Source of the DNA: RFPI01 sp964398195
GTDB taxonomy: Bacteria > Pseudomonadota > Gammaproteobacteria > Burkholderiales > Methylophilaceae
Reading direction: 5' to 3'
NCBI GenBank assembly: GCA_964398195.1
Contig: CAYNLW010000009.1
Span: 1 to 46,633, forward strand
DNA length: 46,633 bases
Both the position numbers and the translations under genes were made by a program. The notes beneath the pieces were generated by a model, which had not been told where the DNA came from, searched no databases, and saw only the letters and a list, made by a program, of their open reading frames with translations. This document shows, piece after piece, positions 1 to 8,192 of this stretch (position 1 is the stretch's first letter; each line of letters opens with the position of its first letter).

Positions 1-347
1 CCCTTTGCGGAGGGGCTGGCACGTATGTGCCCGGGGTGGTCGCGCCGACAGGCGCATAAAACAAACAAGCGGCTTGCGCCGCAACCACCCCCACGCGACA
101 AGCGCGTTCCCCTCCGCAGAGTGGAATTAAAACCAAAAGCCCCAGCACCGTCATACTGCGCGCAGTCGCCCCCAATTCCCCTCTACGGAGGGGCTGGCAC
201 GTATGTGCCCGGGGTGGTCGCGCCGACAGGCGCCTAAAAAAAATAAGCGGCTAACGCCGCAACCACCCCCACGCGACAAGCGCGCTCCCCTCCGCAGAGT
301 GGAATTAAAACCAAAAGCCCCAACCCCGTCATACTGCGCGCAGTCGC
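1..347. repeat. Two tandem copies of a 178-bp unit containing a 133-bp palindromic element
   Basis: Bases 1-169 and 179-347 align without indels at a period of exactly 178. The core of each unit is a palindromic element, complete at 174-306. Its 20-bp imperfect terminal inverted repeats lie at 174-193 and 287-306. Inside are an inner inverted arm (GGGGTGGT against ACCACCCC) and four small hairpins: GGCAC/GTGCC, GCGCC/GGCGC, GCGGC/GCCGC and CGCG/CGCG. Copy 1 is cut by the window start. Most differences between the copies fall in loops or linkers; for example the GCGGC/GCCGC hairpin has loop TTGC in copy 1 and TAAC in copy 2. ORFs predicted here come from the palindromes. It is probably a MITE- or REP-like intergenic element; the family was not verified. 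Confidence 0.85.
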
Positions 348-429
348 AGAATCCAGGACAAAACCAATAAGGTATTTTTTCCTTATTTAATGCCAACGCC
401 ACTAGATACCAACTTTCGTCGGTATGACG
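327..429. repeat. Inverted pair of short dRS3-like repeats
   Basis: A repeat starting CGTCATAC and ending ATCCAG lies at 327-356. A diverged copy in the opposite orientation lies at about 402-429, giving outer ends CGTCATAC (327-334) and GTATGACG (422-429). Each carries its own small palindrome: ACTGCGCGCAGT at 333-344, and CCGAC-GAAA-GTTGG on the minus strand of the right copy. Another truncated left copy (149-169) closes the first 178-bp unit. The GTCAT...ATCCAG layout resembles the dispersed dRS3 repeats of Neisseria. That resemblance is from memory and is not a family assignment. The rest of the interval up to hppA (430-593) shows no gene. Confidence 0.6.
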
Positions 430-593
430 AATAGGTAAAAAACCGCTTATCAACATTGGAGCTTTCGTAATCGTTGGTTTTGGTTTAATCTTGCGGACAC
501 TGCCTATTGATTCAAGTCGTTTGCAGTTGTTTTAGTTTCTGAAAGTTCTAAGGGTATACGCAATAATTCTCAAAATAATCTAGGAGAGTAACA

Positions 594-2627
594 ATGTCAC
601 AGAGTCTTTTACTTGCTCTTGGCTGTGCAGTTTTAGCCTTGCTTTATGGAGCACTTACCATTAAATGGGTTTTATCACAGGCGACCGGTAATGAGCGTAT
701 GCGCGAAATTGCCTTGGCCATTCAACAGGGCGCTTCGGCGTATTTGAACCGTCAATATCGCACCATTGCAGTCGTAGGGGTGGTACTGTTTGTGGCGATT
801 TGGTTTGGTTTGCAACAGCCTATGACCGCAGTTGGCTTTTTAGTTGGTGCGGTGTTGTCCGGCGCGGCGGGATATATCGGTATGAATATTTCCGTGCGTT
901 CCAATCTGCGGACTGCGCAGGCTGCCCACAACGGCATTAATGCTGCTTTGCAAGTGGCGTTCCGTGGGGGTGCTATCACCGGTATGTTGGTGGTGGGCTT
1001 GGGCTTGCTGGGGGTTGCTGGTTTTTACGCATTCTTGCAAACGCAAACCGCTGCCGGTTCTGCGGTAGATACTAGCTCGCTGATAGGCTTCGCGTTTGGT
1101 AGCTCGTTGATTTCCATTTTCGCGCGTTTGGGCGGTGGTATCTTTACTAAGGGTGCTGACGTGGGCGCTGACTTGGTGGGTAAAGTGGAAGCGGGTATTC
1201 CTGAAGATGACCCACGCAACCCAGCGGTGATTGCCGATAACGTAGGTGACAATGTGGGCGACTGTGCTGGTATGGCGGCCGACTTGTTTGAAACCTATGC
1301 GGTGACCATTATCGCCACTATGGTATTGGGCGCTTTGTTGATTCCTAACAATGAGAATGTGTTGCTGTATCCCTTGGTGCTGGGTGGTGTTTCCATCGTG
1401 GCCTCGGTGATTAGTACTTTCTTTGTTAGCGTGAAAGAAGGCGGTCGTGTGATGAATGCCTTGTATCGCGGCTTAATCGTGGCTGGTGTGTTGTCAGCCA
1501 TCGCTTTCTACTATGTCACCATGGATATGATGTCTGGGCTGACCATAGATGGCGCTGAAGTTTCTGCCATGAATATCTTCTATGCTTCCTTAGTGGGTCT
1601 GGCTGTTACCGCCGCGATGGTGGTGATTACCGAGTACTACACGGCTACCGAATATGCGCCAGTGCGCCATATTGCGCAGTCATGTACTACCGGCCATGCC
1701 ACCAATATGATTGCTGGTTTGGGGGTTTCTATGAAATCTACCGCCGCGCCAGTATTGGTAATCTGCTTGGGTATTTGGGGTTCGTTCACTTTGGCTGGTT
1801 TGTATGGTATCGCTGTAGCGGCTACCGCTATGCTTTCTATGGCAGGGATTATCGTGGCTTTAGATGCTTATGGCCCGATTACTGATAATGCTGGTGGTAT
1901 CGCTGAAATGGCGCAGTTGCCAGCTAAAATCCGTAATATCACCGATCCTTTAGACGCGGTGGGTAACACCACCAAAGCGGTTACCAAAGGTTATGCCATT
2001 GGTTCAGCTGGCTTGGCAGCGATTGTGCTGTTTGCCGACTTTACCCATAACTTGGGTCATTACAACATCACCGCAGACTTCAGCTTATCCAATTACAAAG
2101 TCATTATCGGCTTGTTTATCGGCGGCATGATTCCTTACTTATTCGGCGCCATGGCGATGGAAGCGGTAGGTCGTGCAGCGTCTGCTGTGGTGGTGGAAGT
2201 GCGTCGTCAGTTCAAGGAAATCAAAGGCATTATGACTGGCAAAGAGAAGCCTGATTATTCTCGCGCAGTGGATATGCTGACAGTGGCGGCCATTAAAGAA
2301 ATGATCGTGCCTTCATTGCTTCCTGTGGTGGTGCCTATCTTGGTAGGTAAATTCCTCGGTGCAGAAGCGCTAGGTGGTTTACTCATCGGCACTATCGTTA
2401 CCGGTCTATTCGTCGCTATTTCCATGACCACCGGCGGTGGCGCTTGGGATAACGCGAAGAAATATATCGAAGATGGTAATTTCGGCGGCAAAGGTTCCGA
2501 AGCCCACAAAGCTGCGGTAACCGGCGATACAGTAGGTGACCCCTACAAGGACACCGCAGGCCCCGCAGTTAATCCATTGATTAAAATTATCAATATCGTG
2601 GCATTGTTAATTATCCCAATGCTATAA
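594..2627 (+). CDS. hppA: Membrane-bound proton-translocating pyrophosphatase
   Basis: This is an integral membrane pump that hydrolyses pyrophosphate and moves protons across the inner membrane, recovering energy from PPi made in biosynthesis. The 677-aa length and many hydrophobic segments (about 16 expected) fit the family. The substrate-binding core runs from about residue 180 to 236 and includes the acidic motif DNVGDNVGDCAG (215-226). Residues 457-464 read GNTTKAVT. Lysine at this position (461) marks potassium-independent proton pumps, whereas potassium-dependent ones have alanine. The start has a good ribosome site, AGGAG at 582-586. The gene stands alone, with a terminator right after it. 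Confidence 0.97.
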   Translation: MSQSLLLALGCAVLALLYGALTIKWVLSQATGNERMREIALAIQQGASAYLNRQYRTIAVVGVVLFVAIWFGLQQPMTAVGFLVGAVLSGAAGYIGMNISVRSNLRTAQAAHNGINAALQVAFRGGAITGMLVVGLGLLGVAGFYAFLQTQTAAGSAVDTSSLIGFAFGSSLISIFARLGGGIFTKGADVGADLVGKVEAGIPEDDPRNPAVIADNVGDNVGDCAGMAADLFETYAVTIIATMVLGALLIPNNENVLLYPLVLGGVSIVASVISTFFVSVKEGGRVMNALYRGLIVAGVLSAIAFYYVTMDMMSGLTIDGAEVSAMNIFYASLVGLAVTAAMVVITEYYTATEYAPVRHIAQSCTTGHATNMIAGLGVSMKSTAAPVLVICLGIWGSFTLAGLYGIAVAATAMLSMAGIIVALDAYGPITDNAGGIAEMAQLPAKIRNITDPLDAVGNTTKAVTKGYAIGSAGLAAIVLFADFTHNLGHYNITADFSLSNYKVIIGLFIGGMIPYLFGAMAMEAVGRAASAVVVEVRRQFKEIKGIMTGKEKPDYSRAVDMLTVAAIKEMIVPSLLPVVVPILVGKFLGAEALGGLLIGTIVTGLFVAISMTTGGGAWDNAKKYIEDGNFGGKGSEAHKAAVTGDTVGDPYKDTAGPAVNPLIKIINIVALLIIPML

Positions 2628-2654
2628 ACCATATCTGATCAATTTAATCCTTTT

Positions 2655-2684
2655 AAAGCCCACCTTTTGGTGGGCTTTATTTTT
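2655..2684 (+). terminator. Intrinsic terminator after hppA
   Basis: A 10-bp perfect stem AAAGCCCACC/GGTGGGCTTT (2655-2664 and 2669-2678) with loop TTTT is followed by a T-rich tail. It lies 28 bp past the hppA stop. Confidence 0.9.
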
Positions 2685-2784
2685 GCCATATTTAGTATTT
2701 ATGTGAATGATAATAAACAAATTTTTTTACAAAACGGGGGATTTTCTATTGAGCGATATTGATGACTATATTACAATTTAACTC

Positions 2785-3045
2785 ATGTCAAAAAATACCT
2801 TATCTATCCTAACCAGTAGCAAACTAAGCGACCAAGCTAGCGACCAAAAAGTTAGCAAAGGTGGTCAGGCGAATATTGCCGATCGTTTTGTCTTGGCGCC
2901 CATTCAACTGACCGGTCAGGCCTTGCTTGACGATATGGCAGCATTCGCAAAAGAAATTAATGCTACTCAAGAAAGCTCAAGAAAGTTTCTCATCGAGCTA
3001 GGCGTAATGGACGAACAAGGTAATCTCAAAAATCTTTGTAGTTGA
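2785..3045 (+). CDS. Small protein of unknown function (86 aa)
   Basis: I do not recognise this protein. It is polar and soluble, with no signal peptide or membrane segment. A low-complexity Ser/Lys/Asp N-terminus (residues 1-25) precedes a likely helical region. The C-terminus reads FLIELGVMDEQGNLKNLCS, a G-x-x-D-x-x-G-N-L ending also seen in some small DNA-binding or antitoxin-like proteins; that similarity is only suggestive. No clear Shine-Dalgarno site precedes the ATG, and the frame is closed by a stop just upstream (2778-2780). It sits alone between the hppA terminator and the convergent dciA. It may be real, but expression is uncertain. Confidence 0.55.
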   Translation: MSKNTLSILTSSKLSDQASDQKVSKGGQANIADRFVLAPIQLTGQALLDDMAAFAKEINATQESSRKFLIELGVMDEQGNLKNLCS

Positions 3046-3099
3046 ATCCGTTGTATCAAAGGCTATTTCAAGCCGATTAAATCGTTATAACAAGTCAAT

Positions 3100-3516
3100 T
3101 TATTTTTTCGCTTTGGCCAGTAATTGTTGGATTTGTTGCGCCAGCGGGGTGTCTTGGCCCTGGGCAAAGCTGGCTAGGCTGGCGGCTGCAGCATTGGGCA
3201 GGCTGCGTTGCGGTTTGGGGCGGGGTTTGTTGTTGCCGAGTAATTGTGTGCGTAGGGTGCTGACTGGCAGTTGTTGGGCTTGTAGGGCGCCTACGATATG
3301 CGGCATTAGAAATTTAATTTTAGCGGCTACCGCATTATTTGCGACTAGTATGGTCAGACGCTTGTTTTGCAGCGCGCCTGCTTGGCAAAAATCAGCCAGT
3401 TCTGCTGGCACCGCTTTGGCCCAAGCTTGTTGGATTTGCTGTTGCGCCTTGGCCGATTGGGTAAGGCTGCGCAGGGCGGGGTCGTTGGCTAAAATGGATT
3501 TCAGTTTTTGCATCAT
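3100..3516 (-). CDS. dciA: DUF721/DciA-family protein, likely replicative helicase loader
   Basis: The 138-aa protein has the DUF721 (DciA) layout. An N-terminal helical part (residues 1-40, including the segment AWAKAVPAELADF) leads into a strand-rich part with LTILVANNAVAAKIKFLMPHIVGAL. A Pro/Gln/Ala-rich tail (about 95-138) follows. DciA is the ancestral bacterial factor that loads the replicative helicase DnaB where DnaC is absent. The gene is divergent from secA, a common betaproteobacterial arrangement. The family call is good; the helicase-loading role is inferred from studied homologues. Confidence 0.8.
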   Translation of the reverse strand: MMQKLKSILANDPALRSLTQSAKAQQQIQQAWAKAVPAELADFCQAGALQNKRLTILVANNAVAAKIKFLMPHIVGALQAQQLPVSTLRTQLLGNNKPRPKPQRSLPNAAAASLASFAQGQDTPLAQQIQQLLAKAKK

Positions 3517-3565
3517 ATTGGCTTAAGCGTGATTGATGGTTTTGTCTGCTGAGTCATAGGGCTTG

Positions 3566-3574
3566 TGGTAGAAT
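3566..3574 (+). promoter_or_regulatory. Possible extended -10 promoter for secA
   Basis: TGGTAGAAT (TGn followed by TAGAAT) lies in the dciA-secA gap. No good -35 hexamer sits at the proper distance. It would give secA a leader of about 240 nt. The rest of 3517-3820 holds only a weak ORF (3565-3753) that looks spurious. No secM-like arrest peptide was seen. Confidence 0.35.
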
Positions 3575-3820
3575 TTCGCTTTTTTTATGCAAGTGCTTTA
3601 GGCGGGCAAGTAAAAGGACTTTTGTCTAACACAGCAGATAGATTACAGGTTTTTGCTATCAGTTTTTGCAAGCCCAGTCGTTTATCAAGCCAGTTCAACA
3701 TGCTGAAATTTTACCTTGTCAGTATTTTACGCTGTAAGCCTGAATTTCTTTAACCTTAATTTTGTTTGGCGAGTAGTGGGCTAACTGATGCCCGCGCTAA
3801 GCCAGCGCTGGTATTTATTT

Positions 3821-6532
3821 ATGATTGCAAAGTTGTTCAAAAAAATCTTCGGCAGCCGCAACGATAGGCTGATTAAACAATATATGCAGCAGGTGCAACG
3901 CATCAATGCCTTAGAGCCAGAAATGCAGGCTTTAAGCGATGAGCAATTGCGGGCCAAGACTGAGCAATTTAAACAGCGCTATCAACAAGGCGAATCACTA
4001 GAAAAATTGCTACCAGAAGCGTTTGCCGTGGTGCGTGAGGGTAGCCGTCGGGTGCTGAATATGCGCCATTTTGATGTGCAGTTAATCGGCGGCATGGTGT
4101 TGAACGCCAATAAAATCTCGGAAATGCGCACTGGTGAGGGTAAAACCTTGGTGGCCACTTTGGCCGCTTATTTAAATGCCTTGTCTGGCAAAGGCGTGCA
4201 TGTAGTCACAGTGAATGATTATCTGGCCAGACGTGATGCGGAGTGGATGGGCAAGCTGTATAGCTTTTTAGGCCTGACCGTGGGCATTAATTTATCGCAG
4301 ATGCCGCATGAAATGAAACAAGCCGCTTACGCTGCCGATATTACCTACGGCACCAATAACGAATTTGGCTTTGATTATCTGCGCGACAATATGGTGTATA
4401 GCACCGACCAACGCGTACAACGCGGTCTTAACTTTGCCTTGGTGGACGAAGTGGACTCGATTCTGATTGATGAAGCGCGTACCCCTTTGATTATCTCGGG
4501 TCAGGCAGATGACAGCGTGGCTTTATACACGCAAGTCAATCAAATCGCCTTGCAACTGGTGCGTCAAGAGAAAGAAGATGGCGAGGGCGATTATTGGGTA
4601 GATGAAAAAGCCTCGCAGGTGATTATGTCTGAGCAAGGCCATGAGCACGCCGAGCAATTAATGGAAAAGTCAGGCTTGCTGGCTGCTGGTTCCAGCTTAT
4701 ATGACGCCGCGAGCATCAGCTTGGTGCATCATTTATACGCTGCTTTGCGTGCCCACTCTTTGTATCATCGTGACCAGCACTATGTGGTGCGTGATGGCGA
4801 TATCGTTATTGTCGATGAGTTTACTGGCCGTATGATGACTGGCCGCCGCTGGTCAGATGGCTTGCACCAAGCGGTTGAAGCCAAAGAAGGCGTGCCTATC
4901 CAAAAAGAAAACCAAACGCTAGCTTCGATTACGTTCCAGAACTATTTCCGTATGTATAGCAAGCTGTGCGGCATGACAGGTACGGCGGATACTGAAGCGT
5001 ATGAATTTAGCCAAATTTATGGCCTAGAAACGGTGGTTATCCCCACCCATAGAGCTACCCGTCGGGTGGACCATATGGACAAGGTGTATCGCAGCGCGAA
5101 AGAGAAATATCAGGCGGTGATAGACGATATCAAAGATTGCCAACAACGCGGTCAGCCTGTGCTAGTGGGTACGACCTCAATTGAAAATTCTGAGCTGATT
5201 TCAGCGCTATTAGACAAAGCCAAGTTGTCGCACCAAGTGCTGAATGCTAAACAGCATGAGCGCGAGGCGCATATTATCGAACAGGCTGGCAGACCGGGCA
5301 TGATTACCATCGCCACCAATATGGCGGGGCGCGGTACCGATATCGTGTTGGGCGGTAATCCTGAGTCTGATTTAAAAGCGGTCGAGCAAGATGGAAAATT
5401 GTCGGATAAGCAAAAACAAAGCAAGCTAGCGCAGCTCAAGCAAGAATGGCAGGAGCGCCATGACGCAGTGTTAGCCGCCGGTGGTTTGCATATTATCGGC
5501 ACTGAGCGACACGAATCTCGCCGTGTGGATAACCAATTGCGCGGTCGTGCAGGGCGCCAAGGGGATAATGGTTCTAGCCGTTTTTATCTGTCTTTAGAAG
5601 ACCAGCTATTGCGTATTTTTGCCTCTGACCGCGTGGCAGCCATTATGGATCGCTTGAAGATGCCTGAAGGCGAGGCCATTGAGCACCCATGGGTGACACG
5701 TGCCATCGAGAATGCGCAACGCAAGGTTGAGGGGCGCAACTTCGATATTCGTAAGCAGTTGCTGGAATACGATGACGTGGCTAATGACCAGCGTAAAGTG
5801 ATTTACGAGCAACGCAATGAATTGCTTGAGTCCACTGATATCGCTGATACCGTCAAAGTGATGCGCGATGATATTCTGTCGGATTTATTCGCCCTGTATA
5901 TTCCCCCCGGCAGCGTGGAAGAGCAGTGGCAGGTGAGCGCTTTGGAAAAGGCTTTGCAAGCGGAATTTAACTTGACCATGCCCTTGCAAAAAATGCTAGA
6001 AGACAATCCCGATCTGCATGAAGAAACCTTGCGTGAGCGAGTGTTGCAAGCGGCAGATGAGATTTATCAGCTGAAAGAGCAACAGGCCACAGCAGATGTA
6101 TTGCGTCAGTTTGAGCGCGCGGTGATGCTGCAAAGTTTGGATAATCATTGGCGTGAGCACTTGGCCGCTTTGGACCATCTGCGTCAGGGCATACATTTGC
6201 GTTCTTATGCACAGAAAAATCCTAAACAAGAATATAAGCGTGAGGCATTTGAGTTATTCGCCAATTTGCTCAATACCGTGAAGCACGAAGTCACCCAAGT
6301 GACTATGCAAGTGCAGGTCAAAAACGAGCAAGATGTACAAGCGGTGGAACAGCCGACTGAGTTAGAAAATGTGCAATATCAGCACACCGATTATGACAAT
6401 GCCTTGGCCGGCGAAAGCGCTGAATCTGGCCAAGCACCGTTTATGCGCGAGGGTATTAAAGTCGGCAGAAACGATCCTTGCCCATGTGGTTCTGGCAAGA
6501 AATTTAAGCAGTGTCACGGCGTATTAAGCTAG
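3821..6532 (+). CDS. secA: Preprotein translocase ATPase SecA
   Basis: SecA is the motor ATPase that drives unfolded preproteins through SecYEG. I start it at 3821 because family members begin with a short amphipathic segment like MIAKLFKKIFGSRNDR. An in-frame ATG at 3788 would add 11 atypical residues. The resulting 903 aa match the usual length. Visible motifs are Walker A GEGKT (105-109), Walker B DEVD (209-212), the NMAGRGTDI helicase motif and GRAGRQGD. The C-terminal zinc-binding tail CPCGSGKKFKQCH is also present and contacts SecB and lipids. A DUF1289 gene follows 51 bp downstream. Confidence 0.97.
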   Translation: MIAKLFKKIFGSRNDRLIKQYMQQVQRINALEPEMQALSDEQLRAKTEQFKQRYQQGESLEKLLPEAFAVVREGSRRVLNMRHFDVQLIGGMVLNANKISEMRTGEGKTLVATLAAYLNALSGKGVHVVTVNDYLARRDAEWMGKLYSFLGLTVGINLSQMPHEMKQAAYAADITYGTNNEFGFDYLRDNMVYSTDQRVQRGLNFALVDEVDSILIDEARTPLIISGQADDSVALYTQVNQIALQLVRQEKEDGEGDYWVDEKASQVIMSEQGHEHAEQLMEKSGLLAAGSSLYDAASISLVHHLYAALRAHSLYHRDQHYVVRDGDIVIVDEFTGRMMTGRRWSDGLHQAVEAKEGVPIQKENQTLASITFQNYFRMYSKLCGMTGTADTEAYEFSQIYGLETVVIPTHRATRRVDHMDKVYRSAKEKYQAVIDDIKDCQQRGQPVLVGTTSIENSELISALLDKAKLSHQVLNAKQHEREAHIIEQAGRPGMITIATNMAGRGTDIVLGGNPESDLKAVEQDGKLSDKQKQSKLAQLKQEWQERHDAVLAAGGLHIIGTERHESRRVDNQLRGRAGRQGDNGSSRFYLSLEDQLLRIFASDRVAAIMDRLKMPEGEAIEHPWVTRAIENAQRKVEGRNFDIRKQLLEYDDVANDQRKVIYEQRNELLESTDIADTVKVMRDDILSDLFALYIPPGSVEEQWQVSALEKALQAEFNLTMPLQKMLEDNPDLHEETLRERVLQAADEIYQLKEQQATADVLRQFERAVMLQSLDNHWREHLAALDHLRQGIHLRSYAQKNPKQEYKREAFELFANLLNTVKHEVTQVTMQVQVKNEQDVQAVEQPTELENVQYQHTDYDNALAGESAESGQAPFMREGIKVGRNDPCPCGSGKKFKQCHGVLS

Positions 6533-6583
6533 TCTGATTTAGGTAATTGAATGCGATGCAATTGAGTTTGAATGAGGTGAACA

Positions 6584-6769
6584 ATGTCTGCACAAAATAT
6601 TGAAACCCCATGTATCGGGGTGTGTACGGTTGATGATAAAACTGGTTTCTGTATGGGCTGTTTCCGCTCTTTGGAAGAAATCCAAAACTGGTGGGATATG
6701 ACAGACCAACAGCGTAGCGAGGTGATGCAACAACTAGACCAGCGTATGCAAGAGAATACCGAGTTTTAG
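6584..6769 (+). CDS. DUF1289 small cysteine protein
   Basis: The 61-aa protein carries the DUF1289 signature PCIGVC-x(n)-CMGCFR, with four cysteines in the first 35 residues, followed by a helix with conserved EIQNWWDM. The cysteines suggest metal binding, but the function of this family is not established. The start has a good ribosome site (GAGGTGAAC). It probably shares the secA transcript, since the first terminator comes after it. Confidence 0.85.
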   Translation: MSAQNIETPCIGVCTVDDKTGFCMGCFRSLEEIQNWWDMTDQQRSEVMQQLDQRMQENTEF

Positions 6770-6800
6770 CCACCCTAGCGCGTGCTAAAAACTGATGAAT

Positions 6801-6826
6801 AAAAAGCGGCACCGCCGCTTTTTTTC
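6801..6826 (+). terminator. Intrinsic terminator after secA-DUF1289
   Basis: AAAAAGCGGC-ACC-GCCGC followed by seven or more T residues. The T-tract overlaps an upstream in-frame ATG of argJ (6827), which argues against that ATG as the true argJ start. Confidence 0.9.
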
Positions 6827-6874
6827 ATGCATCAGTTAAAATTGTCGCTGATTTTATTTTTTTCGAGAATCTGT

Positions 6875-8101
6875 ATGCCTGTTAATTTATCTCCCCCACA
6901 AGCCCATCAATTGCATCCAGTAGCGGGTGTGCAACTCGGTATCGCTAAAGCGGAAATTCGCAAACCCAATCGCAAAGATATGCTGTTAATGCTGTTAGAC
7001 GAGGGCGCTCAGGTGGCGGGGGTGTTTACCCAAAATCAATTTTGCGCTGCCCCAGTCAAGCTATGCCAACAACACTTGGCCAGCGGTGCGGCGATACGCG
7101 CTTTATTGGTCAACACTGGCAATGCCAATGCCGGTACTGGCGAACAGGGCATGGCAGATGCGCAACGCAGTTGCCAAGCGGTGGCGCAATTATTAAATCT
7201 ACAAGCCAATCAGGTATTGCCGTTTTCTACTGGGGTGATTTTAGAACCCTTGCCTATGGATAAATTATTGGCCGGTTTGCCAGCCTGTGTGGCGAATTTA
7301 TCGGCAGATCATTGGTTGGATGCGGCCGAGAGCATTATGACCACGGATATCGTGGCCAAGGCCGCCAGCAAGCAAATTGTCATTGATGGCGTGACGATTA
7401 CCATGACCGGTATCTCTAAAGGATCGGGCATGATACATCCGAATATGGCCACCATGCTGGCCTATATCGCTACTGACGCCAAGGTTAGCCAGCCAGCCTT
7501 GCAGCAGATGTTGCATGTCGCGGTTAATCAATCCTTTAATTGCATTACGGTCGATGGCGATACTTCTACCAATGATTCGCTCATTCTGATTGCTAGTGGC
7601 AAGGCGCCACAGCCGCAAATAGAGTTAGCCACGCCGGCATTTGAGGCCTTACAACAAGCGGTATGCGAACTGGCGATTGAATTGGCGCAAGCCATTGTGC
7701 GTGATGGTGAGGGCGCCACCAAGCTGATCACCATACAAGTGGAACAAGGACGCGATGTGGCGGAGTGCCGTCAGGTAGCCTATGCCATCGCTAAATCGCC
7801 CTTGGTGAAAACCGCGTTTTTCGCATCTGACCCCAATCTTGGGCGGATTTTGGCGGCCATCGGCTATGCCGGTGTGGCGGACTTAAAGGTGGAAGATTTG
7901 CAGCTGTATTTAGACCAAGTGCTGGTGGCAGAAAATGGCGGTCGTGCCCCTAGCTACCGCGAGGAACAAGGCGCTGCGGTGATGCAACAAGACGAGATTT
8001 TGGTGCGCGTAGTGCTCAATCGTGGCGCGGCGCAAGCCACTATCTGGAGCTGCGATTTTTCTTATGACTACGTCAAAATCAATGCCAGTTACCGCTCATA
8101 A
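6875..8101 (+). CDS. argJ: Bifunctional ornithine acetyltransferase / N-acetylglutamate synthase
   Basis: ArgJ moves the acetyl group from N-acetylornithine to glutamate, closing the cyclic arginine pathway, and can also make N-acetylglutamate from acetyl-CoA. The start at 6875 (MPVNLSPP, 408 aa) is preferred over 6827, which lies in the preceding terminator. The self-cleavage and active site KGSGMIHPNMATML is present, with the split expected between Ala192 and nucleophile Thr193. The C-terminus FSYDYVKINASYRS is the normal family ending. No other arginine gene is nearby. Confidence 0.95.
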   Translation: MPVNLSPPQAHQLHPVAGVQLGIAKAEIRKPNRKDMLLMLLDEGAQVAGVFTQNQFCAAPVKLCQQHLASGAAIRALLVNTGNANAGTGEQGMADAQRSCQAVAQLLNLQANQVLPFSTGVILEPLPMDKLLAGLPACVANLSADHWLDAAESIMTTDIVAKAASKQIVIDGVTITMTGISKGSGMIHPNMATMLAYIATDAKVSQPALQQMLHVAVNQSFNCITVDGDTSTNDSLILIASGKAPQPQIELATPAFEALQQAVCELAIELAQAIVRDGEGATKLITIQVEQGRDVAECRQVAYAIAKSPLVKTAFFASDPNLGRILAAIGYAGVADLKVEDLQLYLDQVLVAENGGRAPSYREEQGAAVMQQDEILVRVVLNRGAAQATIWSCDFSYDYVKINASYRS

Positions 8102-8192
8102 TGACTGCTGCTAATCCGCTGTTGTCGTATCTGCCCTTGATTCATTTGTCATTCATGTATTTCTTATTCATTAGTTTGAAAGCCCCGTTGAT

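Noticed and set aside
1..347. Possible CRISPR array
   Set aside because: Only two 178-bp units that are internally palindromic, with no short direct repeats and unique spacers and no cas genes.
25..456. ORFs at 25-237 (+) and 151-456 (-)
   Set aside because: They lie across the palindromic repeat units and owe their open frames to GC-rich inverted repeats; no ribosome site or protein-like composition.
3113..3526. 137-aa ORF antisense to dciA
   Set aside because: It is the complement of a convincing DUF721 gene and has a composition (Cys/Trp/Leu-rich) typical of a shadow frame.
3565..3753. 62-aa ORF upstream of secA as a secM-like regulator
   Set aside because: No signal peptide, no arrest-type C-terminus and no ribosome site.
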